NCBI RefSeq assembly: GCF_001042905.1
Contig: NZ_JYLB01000003.1
Span: forward strand, 124,001-188,000
Source of the DNA: Pseudomonas lini
GTDB taxonomy: Bacteria > Pseudomonadota > Gammaproteobacteria > Pseudomonadales > Pseudomonadaceae
Direction of reading: 5' to 3'
DNA: 64,000 nt
The position numbers and the translations under genes were made by a program. This document shows positions 55,848 through 64,000 of this stretch, one piece after another. Positions within the stretch are counted from its first letter, which is position 1. The number at the start of each line of letters is the position of its first letter. The notes under the pieces were generated by a model. It was not told the DNA's origin and searched no databases. It was given only the letters and a program-made list of their open reading frames with translations.

Positions 55848-56186
55848 TCAATCATCCCGCGTCAGCACTTCCAGCAATTCGATCTCGAAAATCAAATTCG
55901 AATTCGGCGTGATCGCGCCCATCGTCCGCTCGCCATAAGCCAGATGCGCCGGCACCAGCAGCTTGCGTTTGCCACCAACCTGCATGCCCATGATTCCCTG
56001 ATCCCAGCCCTTGATCACCCGCCCCGTGCCAATCACGCACTGAAAAGGTTTACCCCGACTGTAGGAAGAATCGAATTCAGTGCCGTCTTCCAGCCACCCG
56101 CGATATTGGGTAGTGATCAGCGCGCCTTTGACAGCGGCTTTGCCGTCACCCACTTCAAGGTCGATGACCTGCAACTCATCATTCAT
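55848..56186 (-). CDS. FKBP-type peptidyl-prolyl isomerase
   Basis: 112-residue single-domain FKBP without a signal peptide. It has the family stretches DGTEFDSSYSRGKPF, VIKGWDQGIMGMQVGGKRKL and LAYGERTMGAITPNSNLIFEIELL with the usual aromatic pocket residues. It acts in the cytoplasm. ATG at 56186, six bases after AGAGTG. Confidence 0.93.
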   Translation of the reverse strand: MNDELQVIDLEVGDGKAAVKGALITTQYRGWLEDGTEFDSSYSRGKPFQCVIGTGRVIKGWDQGIMGMQVGGKRKLLVPAHLAYGERTMGAITPNSNLIFEIELLEVLTRDD

Positions 56187-56292
56187 CACATTCACTCTTT
56201 TGCGCGCTTGCCCGAACAGGGCTTCATGGGCGTCGTTTTCCCAGAAATACGGGCGATTGGCAACTTATTCAGTTAGACCCCGCTCGGCGCCC

Positions 56293-57546
56293 TTACCAGA
56301 GGGCAATATCGTAGGTGAAATAGATCCGGTTGCTGTCACGTCCGCGGGCGAAGTCCGAACGGTAGACGTAGTTGCGCAGCTTCACGCCAACGCCCTTGAA
56401 CGTGCCACTCTGGACCACGTAGGCCAGTTCCATGTCGCGTTCGGATTCTTTGATGCTGGTGTCGGACTTGCCATCGTTGCCTTTGAGATAGCGGGTCATG
56501 AATGTCAGCCCGGGCACGCCCATCGGCGCAAAGTCGTAAGCGTAACTGAGCATCCAGGTCTTCTCGTCCTCCTCGATGAACTTGCCGATGCCTGCGTTGC
56601 TGAACGAGTACACCGTCGCACCGCTGATGTACGGCAGCCCGGCGTCACCGCTGAGTTGTTGGTAACCGCCACCCAAGGTGTGCCCCGCCACCGCGTAGGA
56701 CAACTGGCCGCTGAGCATGTCGTTATCGATTTTCGAGGCGTAGGCACGGCCCGCATCCTTGCTGTTGAAGTAGCGCAGGTCGCCGGTCAACACCCCGGGA
56801 CCCAACGGCAGATCGTACTGGATGCCGGCAAGATTCTGCCGATAGAAGTTTTCCAGCTCGCCGTAGAAGTAACTCAGACGCGTGTGCTTGCCGAGTTTGT
56901 AGTCACCACCGGCGTAGGTGAAATCGCCACCTTTGTCGCCTGAATAACCGTCAGGAACGATCGACACGCTGTCGGTGGAATCGCGCAGTTTGAATCGGTC
57001 CAGATGGCCGCCGGTCAGGGTCAGGTTCTCGATGTCGGTACTGGTGACTTGCCCCCCCTCGTAGGTTTGCGGCAGCAAGCGCGCATCGTTGTAGATCAGT
57101 ACCGGATTTTTGGGCAGCAAAGTGCCGTACTTGAGGGTGGTCTTGGCCAGTTTGACCTTGGCCGCCGCCCCGGCACTGGCAAACTCATCGGCGGCACGGC
57201 CGTCATCGTGCACCGGCAGCAGACCGGTGCCACTGCGGCCACGACCGGAATCCAGTTTGACCCCCAGCAAGCCCAGTGCATCGACCCCGAAACCCACTGT
57301 GCCAGGGGTGAAGCCTGACTGAAAATCCAGCAGGAAACCCTGGGCCCACTCGGTGCGCTCACTTTTGGCGGTTCTGGCCGCACGCGCACTCAAGCCATGC
57401 TCATCGCGAAAGTTTTCGTTGATATAGACGTTACGCAGTTGCAACTTCAACTTGCTGTCGTCGATGAAATCACTCGCACCGGCAGTGGCCATCGGCAACA
57501 CACCCAGAAGAGGAAGAAGAGCCCCGCGAGTCAGAAAGTGGGTCAT
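56293..57546 (-). CDS. OprD-family porin (OpdH-like tricarboxylate group)
   Basis: 417-residue outer-membrane porin with signal peptide (cleavage near ATAGASDF), the OprD start FIDDSKLKLQLRNVYINENF and a C-terminus YFTYDIALW. It lies 93 bases downstream of the CitMHS carrier gene on the same strand, which points to an organic acid such as citrate, aconitate or tricarballylate as substrate, as for OpdH of P. aeruginosa. The substrate is inferred from context only. Confidence 0.88.
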   Translation of the reverse strand: MTHFLTRGALLPLLGVLPMATAGASDFIDDSKLKLQLRNVYINENFRDEHGLSARAARTAKSERTEWAQGFLLDFQSGFTPGTVGFGVDALGLLGVKLDSGRGRSGTGLLPVHDDGRAADEFASAGAAAKVKLAKTTLKYGTLLPKNPVLIYNDARLLPQTYEGGQVTSTDIENLTLTGGHLDRFKLRDSTDSVSIVPDGYSGDKGGDFTYAGGDYKLGKHTRLSYFYGELENFYRQNLAGIQYDLPLGPGVLTGDLRYFNSKDAGRAYASKIDNDMLSGQLSYAVAGHTLGGGYQQLSGDAGLPYISGATVYSFSNAGIGKFIEEDEKTWMLSYAYDFAPMGVPGLTFMTRYLKGNDGKSDTSIKESERDMELAYVVQSGTFKGVGVKLRNYVYRSDFARGRDSNRIYFTYDIALW

Positions 57547-57639
57547 GTCGAACTACTCATATTATTGTTTTATGGATGCACGTGACCGCGCGTCCGTCAT
57601 CGGGCGCGTGGAGTTCTATCAAGGCGAGTCGGGGGTGAA

Positions 57640-58944
57640 TCAGGCGAACAGCGTCAAGGCCCCGGTCAGCAGGGCTAAAGCTGTGACCACCAGGGAAGTG
57701 AGCACCGCCCATTTGAAGGTGGCGCGCTGGAAGTCGCCAAGGTCGCGATCGACCATCCCCACCAGCAACAGGGTCGAGGCCACCAGCGGGCTCATCAAGT
57801 GCACCGGCTGGCCAAGAATCGACGCCCGGGCGATTTCCACCGGATCGATCCCGTAGGCCGCCGCCGCGTTGGCGAGGATCGGTACCACACCGAAGTAATA
57901 GGCATCGTTGGACAGTACGAAGGTCAACGGCATGCTGGTGATCGCCACCACCAGCGGGAACAGGTGCCCCCAGGACGGTGGAATCCAGTCCACCAGAGTT
58001 TGCGCCAGGGCGTCGACCATTTTGGTTCCGGAGAAAATCCCGGCGAAGATACCCGCCGCAAACACCAGCAGGACTACCGTCATGGCGTTGCCGGAGTGCG
58101 CGAGGATGCGCTCTTTTTGAATGTTCAGTTGCGGGTAGTTGATCATCAGCGCCAGCACGAAGCCAATCAGAAACAGGATTGCCGAGTGCATGAGTCCCAT
58201 CACCAGCGCGACCATCACCGCCGTCACCAGCAACAGGTTGACGTAGGCCAGTTTCGGGCGTTTGTGCGGCGTGTCCTCAAGAATCGCCTTGATATAGCAA
58301 TCACTCCCGCCGCTTTGCAGCTGGACGTTGCCAATGCGTTTACGCTCGGCGCGGCCCAGCAGGAACGCAGTGAATACCACCCACGCAGCGCCGCCGATCA
58401 TGGTCGGCAACAACGGCACAAAGTACGCCCCGGCATCCAGCCCCAACGCGGCAATCGCCCGGGTCGCCGGGCCGCCCCAAGGGGTCATGCCGCTCATGAT
58501 GCTCAACGACAGCATGGAAACGGTCGCCAAAATCATCGGGTTCATCCCAATGCGCTTGTACAACGGCAACATTGCCGCGCAGGTGATCATGTAAGTGGTA
58601 GTGCCGTCACCGTCCAGGGCGACAGTCAACGACAGCAGCGCGGTGCCGACCGCGATTTTCATCGGGTCGCCGTTGACCCGTTTGAGAATCTTGCGGATCA
58701 GTGGATCGAACAACCCCGAGTCGATCATCAAACCGAAAAACAGAATCGCGAACAGCAGCAGTGCCGCCGACGGTGCGACCATCTTCAGGCCGTCGAGCAT
58801 CATTTTTCCGGTGGTCCCACCAAAGCCACCGATCACCGCAAAGACAATCGGAACAACGGTCAACGCAACGATGGGTGACAGACGCTTGGTCATGATCAGG
58901 AACGTGAACACAACCACCATGGCCAAGCCGAGTAAGGCGAGCAT
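57640..58944 (-). CDS. CitMHS-family citrate/divalent-metal carrier
   Basis: 434-residue inner-membrane protein with about twelve hydrophobic segments and the family's GDGTTTYMITCAAMLPLY and MTPWGGPATRAIAALG stretches. CitMHS proteins import Mg- or Ca-citrate with protons. It stands between PrpF and porin genes. Its leader has AACAACAAGAGAG, a Crc/Hfq-like motif next to the ribosome site. Confidence 0.92.
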   Translation of the reverse strand: MLALLGLAMVVVFTFLIMTKRLSPIVALTVVPIVFAVIGGFGGTTGKMMLDGLKMVAPSAALLLFAILFFGLMIDSGLFDPLIRKILKRVNGDPMKIAVGTALLSLTVALDGDGTTTYMITCAAMLPLYKRIGMNPMILATVSMLSLSIMSGMTPWGGPATRAIAALGLDAGAYFVPLLPTMIGGAAWVVFTAFLLGRAERKRIGNVQLQSGGSDCYIKAILEDTPHKRPKLAYVNLLLVTAVMVALVMGLMHSAILFLIGFVLALMINYPQLNIQKERILAHSGNAMTVVLLVFAAGIFAGIFSGTKMVDALAQTLVDWIPPSWGHLFPLVVAITSMPLTFVLSNDAYYFGVVPILANAAAAYGIDPVEIARASILGQPVHLMSPLVASTLLLVGMVDRDLGDFQRATFKWAVLTSLVVTALALLTGALTLFA

Positions 58945-59040
58945 AGGGCAACTCTCTTGTTGTTATGGAATGCGTGGCCGACGCGCAGGCGAACGACCCC
59001 GAGCTTTCTGATGCAAAACTGCGGTGACTACGCGAGAAAA

Positions 59041-60123
59041 CTACCCGGCGAACCGTTGGGAAACCGGGGCATACACAAAGCCGGAAAACAGCCTTCGAGC
59101 GGTACGAACAACAGAGGCGCGGATAGTCTTACCGTTCTTACCGGTGTAGGACAATACGACATCGATGCCGCCGCTCGGATGCTCGATTCGCACCTGTTGC
59201 AGACGCGGCCCGCCGGTATTGCCGAGCATCTGCGCGACCACACTGCCTTCGCTGACACACGCCGTGGCAATACCGATGGAACCGGTGATGGCCAACGCAC
59301 GGTGGCAGTTGTGTGGCATGAAATAGCGAACCTGCAACGTGCCACCGGCCACCGCCTTGGATACCAGCACAGGCTTGGGGATGACTTTGTCGCTGACGTC
59401 GCCCAGGCCCATGGCCATGCCGGCCTGCAGCCGCAGGGCTTCGAGGCGCTGCAGAAAGTCTTTGTCGGCGTCCAGCTCGGTTGGCGTTTCGTCGCCACGT
59501 TTGCCCAGGTGACGCGCCTCGATGATCATCATCGGCATGGCCATGTCGATGCAGGTCACTGGAATGTCATCGAACCAGTCCTGGACGCTGCCTGTTGGAA
59601 ACAGCTTGCCGGTCTTGCTGCCAGCGGCGTCGAGGAATGTCAGTTGAACCGGTGCCGCGCTGCCAGGCACGCCATCGATGGCGGTGTCGCCTTCATAGCT
59701 GACCTTACCGTCTGGCGTCTGTACGTCAGAGGTGACGAAGGTGCCGGTGTTGAGGTTGCGAATCCGCACGCGGGTCAGCTCGCCGGCCGCCTTGACCAGG
59801 CCTTGCTCGATGGCAAACGGTCCGACCGCGCAAAGCATATTGCCGCAATTGGGGGCGGTATCCACCCGACGCTGGGACACCATGACCTGGACGAACAAGT
59901 AATCAACATCGGCATCGGGATGCAACGAAGGGCTGACGATGGCGACCTTGCTGGTTTGCGGGCTGCCACCGCCGATGCCGTCGATCTCCAGTTCGTGACC
60001 GGAGCCCATCACCGAGAGCAACAGCTCATCGCGTTCTTGAATCGATACCGGCAGATCCCAAGCAAGAAATACCGGCCCCTTTGAGGTACCACCGCGCATC
60101 AGCACACAAGGAATTCGTTGCAT
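59041..60123 (-). CDS. PrpF-family isomerase (4-oxalomesaconate tautomerase-like)
   Basis: 360-residue protein of the PrpF/GalD family, two diaminopimelate-epimerase-like halves. Landmarks: MRGGTSKGPVFL, IDGIGGGSPQTSKVAIV and DTAPNCGNMLCAVG with the active cysteine. Members shift the double bond of aconitate-like acids or tautomerise 4-oxalomesaconate in gallate breakdown. Next to a citrate carrier and porin, an aconitate or methylaconitate-type substrate is at least as likely as gallate intermediates, and no other gallate genes are present. Confidence 0.87.
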   Translation of the reverse strand: MQRIPCVLMRGGTSKGPVFLAWDLPVSIQERDELLLSVMGSGHELEIDGIGGGSPQTSKVAIVSPSLHPDADVDYLFVQVMVSQRRVDTAPNCGNMLCAVGPFAIEQGLVKAAGELTRVRIRNLNTGTFVTSDVQTPDGKVSYEGDTAIDGVPGSAAPVQLTFLDAAGSKTGKLFPTGSVQDWFDDIPVTCIDMAMPMMIIEARHLGKRGDETPTELDADKDFLQRLEALRLQAGMAMGLGDVSDKVIPKPVLVSKAVAGGTLQVRYFMPHNCHRALAITGSIGIATACVSEGSVVAQMLGNTGGPRLQQVRIEHPSGGIDVVLSYTGKNGKTIRASVVRTARRLFSGFVYAPVSQRFAG

Positions 60124-60281
60124 GACTACTAACTCTTGTTAATCAATCGAGGTAATTGATGTCTTGGAAACAAGAGTGACAGGGAAATAATTGTGTTTCC
60201 AATGCAAAGATCAGAGCAATTATTGCGTTTCACAAAAGAAAGTTTTACCGTGATTCAGCGCCCTCCTCGACGAGATAGAAC

Positions 60282-61172
60282 ATGGAATATGAACTTCAGG
60301 ACATCCGATCTTTCGTGAAAATCGCCGAACTGGGGAGTTTTCATGAGGCTGCCGATGCCCTGCATCTGTCACAACCGGCGTTGAGTCGGCGGATAAAAAA
60401 ACTTGAGGAGGGTTTGGGGACCATGTTGCTCGACCGAACCACGCGCAAGGTCAGCCTGACCAGTGTCGGCCGCGACTTCCTGCCCAAGGCTCGCCGATTG
60501 CTGGATGACTTCGACGATTCGATCCTGAACATCCGTGAATTGGCCGAGCGGCAAATCGGTCAGGTGACCCTGGCCTGCATTCCAACCGCTGCGTTTTACT
60601 TCCTGCCGTCGGTGATTCGTCTCTATAACGAACGCTACCCGAAAATCCGCATCCGTTTGCTCGACCTCAGCGCCAATGAAGGGCTCGAAGCGGTGTTGCG
60701 GGGGGAAGCCGATTTCGGCATCAACATGATGAGCGGCCAGCACCCGGACATCGAATTCGTTTCACTGGTCAACGAGCCCTTTGTCCTTGCCTGCCGCCGT
60801 GACCATGAACTGGCCGGGCGGACGTCTGTGACCTGGTCAGAATTGAGCGATTACCGGTTGATCGGGGTCGGGCGCCTGAGCGGCAACCGCATGATCCTGG
60901 ACCACGCCTTGTCGGGCCTGAGTTGGCGTCCGCAGTGGTTCTATGAGGTGCAGCATTTGTCCACCTCGCTGGGCATGGTCGAAGCCGGTCTGGGAGTTTC
61001 CGCGATGCCGAGCCTCGCCATGCCAACGGCGGATCACCCGACGCTGGTGAGCATTCCGCTCACCGATCCTGTAGTGAACCGGACACTCGGCCTGGTGTAC
61101 CGTCGGGGCGCATCGTTATCGCCGGCGGCGGAGAAGTTCGTTTCGATCCTGCTCGAACAATGGCCCCACTAA
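60282..61172 (+). CDS. LysR-family regulator
   Basis: 296 residues: N-terminal winged helix (SFHEAADALHLSQPALSRRI) and effector domain. It is divergent from the PrpF gene by 158 bases, and the carrier and porin genes follow PrpF on that strand, so it most likely controls this tricarboxylate-type module. The AT-rich spacer probably holds its sites. Confidence 0.92.
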   Translation: MEYELQDIRSFVKIAELGSFHEAADALHLSQPALSRRIKKLEEGLGTMLLDRTTRKVSLTSVGRDFLPKARRLLDDFDDSILNIRELAERQIGQVTLACIPTAAFYFLPSVIRLYNERYPKIRIRLLDLSANEGLEAVLRGEADFGINMMSGQHPDIEFVSLVNEPFVLACRRDHELAGRTSVTWSELSDYRLIGVGRLSGNRMILDHALSGLSWRPQWFYEVQHLSTSLGMVEAGLGVSAMPSLAMPTADHPTLVSIPLTDPVVNRTLGLVYRRGASLSPAAEKFVSILLEQWPH

Positions 61173-61287
61173 ACGGTAAATTCTCAGCAACCTCCTTGCT
61201 GACTGAAAGGGCGCCAGCCTTTATCCTGACGCCCCGCTGAAAATCGGGCGAGCGCCGCTCTCGCCTGCCACACCCTGGAGTTTCGCC

Positions 61288-63096
61288 ATGCCCCACGAAG
61301 GCAACCTGTTGCAAGCCGCTGTCGTCTTTTTATTCGCGGCGGTGCTCACCGTCCCCTTGGCCAAGCGCCTGCAACTGGGGGCTGTATTGGGTTATCTGTT
61401 TGCCGGGGTGATCATCGGGCCGTCGGTGTTGGGCTTGATCGGTAATCCGCAAAGCGTCAGCCACATATCCGAGCTCGGGGTGGTGTTGTTGCTGTTCATC
61501 ATCGGCCTTGAGCTGTCGCCGCGACGTTTGTGGGTGATGCGCAAATCGGTGTTTGGCGTTGGCCTGGCGCAAGTGCTGTTGACCGGTTCGGTGATTGGTG
61601 TGCTGGCGTTGTTCGTGTTCGGCCAATCCCTGAATAGCGCCATCGTGTTGGGCCTGGGCCTGGCGTTGTCGTCCACTGCATTTGGTTTGCAAAGCCTGGC
61701 CGAGCGCAAAGAACTGACCAGCCCTCACGGACGGTTGGCGTTCGCGATTTTGCTGTTCCAGGACATCGCCGCGATCCCGCTGATCGCGATGGTGCCGCTG
61801 CTGGCCGGCGGCGACCACACCAGCAGTGCCGCCGAAGATCTGAACCATGGCTTGCGGGTGCTAGGCAGTATTGCGGTGGTGGTGATTGGCGGGCGGTATT
61901 TGCTGCGACCGGTTTTTCGCGTGGTGGCCAAGACCGGCTTGCCGGAGGTGTCCACCGCCACTGCGTTGCTGGTGGTGATTGGTACGGCGTGGTTGATGGA
62001 CCTGGTCGGCGTGTCCATGGCACTCGGCGCATTTCTCGCTGGTTTGCTGCTGGCGGATTCCGAATACCGTCACGAACTGGAAGCGCAGATCGAGCCGTTC
62101 AAGGGGCTGCTGCTGGGGCTGTTTTTCATCAGCGTCGGCATGGGCGCCAACTTGAGTTTGCTGCTCAGCGCGCCGATTGCGGTGCTGGGGCTGACCGTGC
62201 TGTTGATCGCGATCAAGCTGCCGCTGCTGTTTGTGGTCGGTCGACTGGCCGGGGGCTTGGGCAAGGTCAATGCGATTCGTTTGGGGATTGTGCTGGCGGC
62301 CGGTGGTGAGTTTGCCTTTGTGGTGTTCAAGATCGGCCGGGATCAGGGCTTGTTCGACCCGCGCCTCTACGACTTGCTAGTGCTGACCATCACCCTCTCG
62401 ATGGCGCTGACACCGCTGTTGTTGCTGGCCTGCGCACGACTGGTCAAACCCAAGGTTCAACCGGTAGAGGTGCCGCAGAAGTTTCGCGAAATCGACACCG
62501 ACACACCACGCGTGGTCATTGCCGGCATGGGCCGGATGGGGCAGATCGTGGCGCGGATTCTACGGGCCCAGAACATCAAGTTCGTCGCCCTCGACACGTC
62601 GGTGGAAACCATCGAACTGTCCCGCAGCTTCGGCGGTGTGCCGGTGTTCTACGGCGACCCGATGCGCCCGGAAATCCTCAGCGCCGCCAAGGTCGAGCAA
62701 GCGGAGTTCTTTGTGATTGCCACCGATGATCCGGAGACCAATATCAAGACGGCCGAGGTGGTACACAAGCTCTATCCGCACATCAAAATCATCGCCCGCG
62801 CCCGAAACCGTCAGCATGTGCACCGGTTGGTGGATGTCGGGGCTCAGGCGGTGCGGGAAACCTATTACTCCAGCCTGGAAATGACCCGGCGGACCCTGGT
62901 TGGACTGGGTCTGACGCAGACCCAGGCGGATGCGCGGATCAAGCGCTTTACCCATCACGATGAACAGGTGCTGGAAGCTCAACATGCGGTGTATGACGAT
63001 GCGGCCAAGGTGATGCAGACCGCGCAGGAATCGCGGGCGGAATTGGCAAAATTGTTTGAGTCGGATCAGTTGGAAGAGCAAGCGGGTAAGGTTTGA
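61288..63096 (+). CDS. Kef/CPA2-type cation:proton antiporter
   Basis: 602 residues: about twelve membrane segments (residues 1-385) of the CPA2 fold, then an RCK/TrkA-N nucleotide-binding domain (from about 408, VVIAGMGRMGQIVARIL) and a short C-terminal tail with coiled-coil character. It resembles KefB/KefC potassium efflux systems. No separate KefF/KefG ancillary gene is adjacent. It stands alone with its own promoter. Confidence 0.92.
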   Translation: MPHEGNLLQAAVVFLFAAVLTVPLAKRLQLGAVLGYLFAGVIIGPSVLGLIGNPQSVSHISELGVVLLLFIIGLELSPRRLWVMRKSVFGVGLAQVLLTGSVIGVLALFVFGQSLNSAIVLGLGLALSSTAFGLQSLAERKELTSPHGRLAFAILLFQDIAAIPLIAMVPLLAGGDHTSSAAEDLNHGLRVLGSIAVVVIGGRYLLRPVFRVVAKTGLPEVSTATALLVVIGTAWLMDLVGVSMALGAFLAGLLLADSEYRHELEAQIEPFKGLLLGLFFISVGMGANLSLLLSAPIAVLGLTVLLIAIKLPLLFVVGRLAGGLGKVNAIRLGIVLAAGGEFAFVVFKIGRDQGLFDPRLYDLLVLTITLSMALTPLLLLACARLVKPKVQPVEVPQKFREIDTDTPRVVIAGMGRMGQIVARILRAQNIKFVALDTSVETIELSRSFGGVPVFYGDPMRPEILSAAKVEQAEFFVIATDDPETNIKTAEVVHKLYPHIKIIARARNRQHVHRLVDVGAQAVRETYYSSLEMTRRTLVGLGLTQTQADARIKRFTHHDEQVLEAQHAVYDDAAKVMQTAQESRAELAKLFESDQLEEQAGKV

Positions 63097-63101
63097 ACCG
63101 G

Positions 63102-63212
63102 TTCGTTCCCACGCTCTGCGTGGGAATGCCGCCATGGACGCTCTGCGTCCGCTCTTGAAATGTGACGCAGAGCGTCACGGGATGCATTCCCACGCAGAGC
63201 GTGGGAACGATC
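63102..63212. repeat. Long inverted repeat (GTTCCCACGC family)
   Basis: Second member of the family at 39281-39392, with outer arms CGTTCCCACGCTCTGCGTGG and complement and an inner arm GACGCTCTGCGTC. Confidence 0.9.
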
Positions 63213-63231
63213 ATTTGGCAAGGAACCCACA

Positions 63232-64000
63232 ATGGCAGACCAAACCTCCCCCGCCCTGAAGGAAATCTTCAACGCCGAACGCCTCGCGCACATCGCCACC
63301 GAGATGACGGCGGTCTATCCCGGGTTCGACGCGAAGGCCTTCCTGAAGCTGGCCAAAACCGGCCTGGCGAAGTTGTCAGTCATGCAACGCATGGCCCGCG
63401 TCAGCGAATGCCTGCACGCGGTATTGCCACTTGGTTATGAAGAATCCCTCGACGTCTTGCGCGCCCTCGCCCCGCGCCTCAACAGCGCCTTCGTCAGTAT
63501 GTTTTTACCGCATTACGTCGCGACCTACGGCGCTCATACGTTCGACCTGTCGATGAATGCGCTCAAATATTTCACAGCCTTCGGCTCATCTGAATTCGCG
63601 ATTCGGCACTTCCTGCGCAGCGATATCGAACGCTCGTTGGCGCTGATGCACGATTGGTCGCTGGATGAAAACGAACACGTCCGGCGCCTGGCCAGCGAAG
63701 GCAGCCGACCGCGCCTGCCCTGGTCGTTCCGCCTGGAACCGGTCCAGGCCAACCCGACACTGGCGGCTGCGATCCTCGACAACCTCAAGGCCGACGACAG
63801 CCTCTACGTGCGCAAATCCGTGGCCAACCACCTCAATGACATCACCAAGGATCATCCCGAGTGGGTGCTGGCGCTGATCGAGGGCTGGTCGCTGGAAAAC
63901 AAGCACACAGCGTGGATCGCCAGACACGCTCTGCGCAGTTTGATCAAACAAGGTAACCAGCGGGCGCTGGCAATCATTGGCGCGGGCGGCAAGCCCGAGG
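63232..64000 (+). CDS. DNA alkylation repair protein (5' part, runs off the window)
   Basis: 256 residues are visible with no stop before the window ends, so the gene is cut by the edge, not broken. The protein is all-helical with HEAT-like repeats. The stretch HVRRLASEGSRPRLPWS and the later YVRKSVANHLNDITKDHP are typical of the AlkC/AlkD-like DNA alkylation repair family, which removes alkylated bases. The ATG at 63232 has AAGGAA upstream. Confidence 0.88.
   Translation, partial: MADQTSPALKEIFNAERLAHIATEMTAVYPGFDAKAFLKLAKTGLAKLSVMQRMARVSECLHAVLPLGYEESLDVLRALAPRLNSAFVSMFLPHYVATYGAHTFDLSMNALKYFTAFGSSEFAIRHFLRSDIERSLALMHDWSLDENEHVRRLASEGSRPRLPWSFRLEPVQANPTLAAAILDNLKADDSLYVRKSVANHLNDITKDHPEWVLALIEGWSLENKHTAWIARHALRSLIKQGNQRALAIIGAGGKPE

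Overview
The window is a piece of a Pseudomonas chromosome, most likely from the P. fluorescens group. Gene families, gene orders and GC-rich codon use all fit. The spacers are filled with Pseudomonas REP-type inverted repeats, mostly the unit GTGGGAGCGGGCTTGCTCGC. I recognised no rRNA, tRNA, CRISPR array or transposase.

Layout. (1) 1-3560: the two subunits of NAD-dependent dihydropyrimidine dehydrogenase (preT, preA) facing a RutR-like TetR regulator. (2) 3889-11153: a hexuronate module with an OprD-type porin, uronate dehydrogenase, SMP-30 lactonase, a three-gene TRAP transporter and an aldose 1-epimerase. (3) 11138-34092: a large PQQ-alcohol oxidation cluster of the exa/ped type. It holds ercS, ercA, pqqE-C-B-A, an aldehyde dehydrogenase, one quinoprotein alcohol dehydrogenase with the lanthanide-type Asp-x-Asp signature (pedH), accessory periplasmic proteins, cytochrome c550, two orphan binding proteins, a beta-propeller, an ABC-2 exporter, a CxxxCW protein, the LuxR regulator pedR1, a hybrid kinase and a FIST sensor. 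A general porin follows. (4) 35727-39273: sulfide detoxification (tauE/safE, sqr, bigR and a persulfide dioxygenase). (5) 39397-46327: branched-chain keto acid dehydrogenase (bkdR, bkdA1, bkdA2, bkdB, lpdV) and ilvE. (6) 46400-53771: mixed accessory genes, including an AT-rich glycosyltransferase-like gene, a LysR/LysE pair, an ArsR/P450 pair, an RcnR-like/CDF metal efflux pair and a DUF6124 gene behind a folded leader. (7) 54126-55601: an S-type bacteriocin with an E3-type RNase domain and its immunity gene, with copies of one repeat family on both sides. (8) 55848-64000: an FKBP isomerase, a tricarboxylate-type module (OprD porin, CitMHS carrier, PrpF isomerase, LysR), a Kef-type antiporter and the start of a DNA alkylation repair gene.

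Most worth a second look: the alcohol cluster keeps only the lanthanide-type dehydrogenase and lacks both the calcium-type enzyme and the extra two-component pair found in the P. putida ped cluster; its pqq operon has no pqqD; a 16-bp quasi-palindrome sits at regular distances upstream of about seven of its transcription units; and the DUF6124 gene is preceded by a compact multi-hairpin RNA candidate. All calls come from reading the sequence and from knowledge of the families; no search was run.
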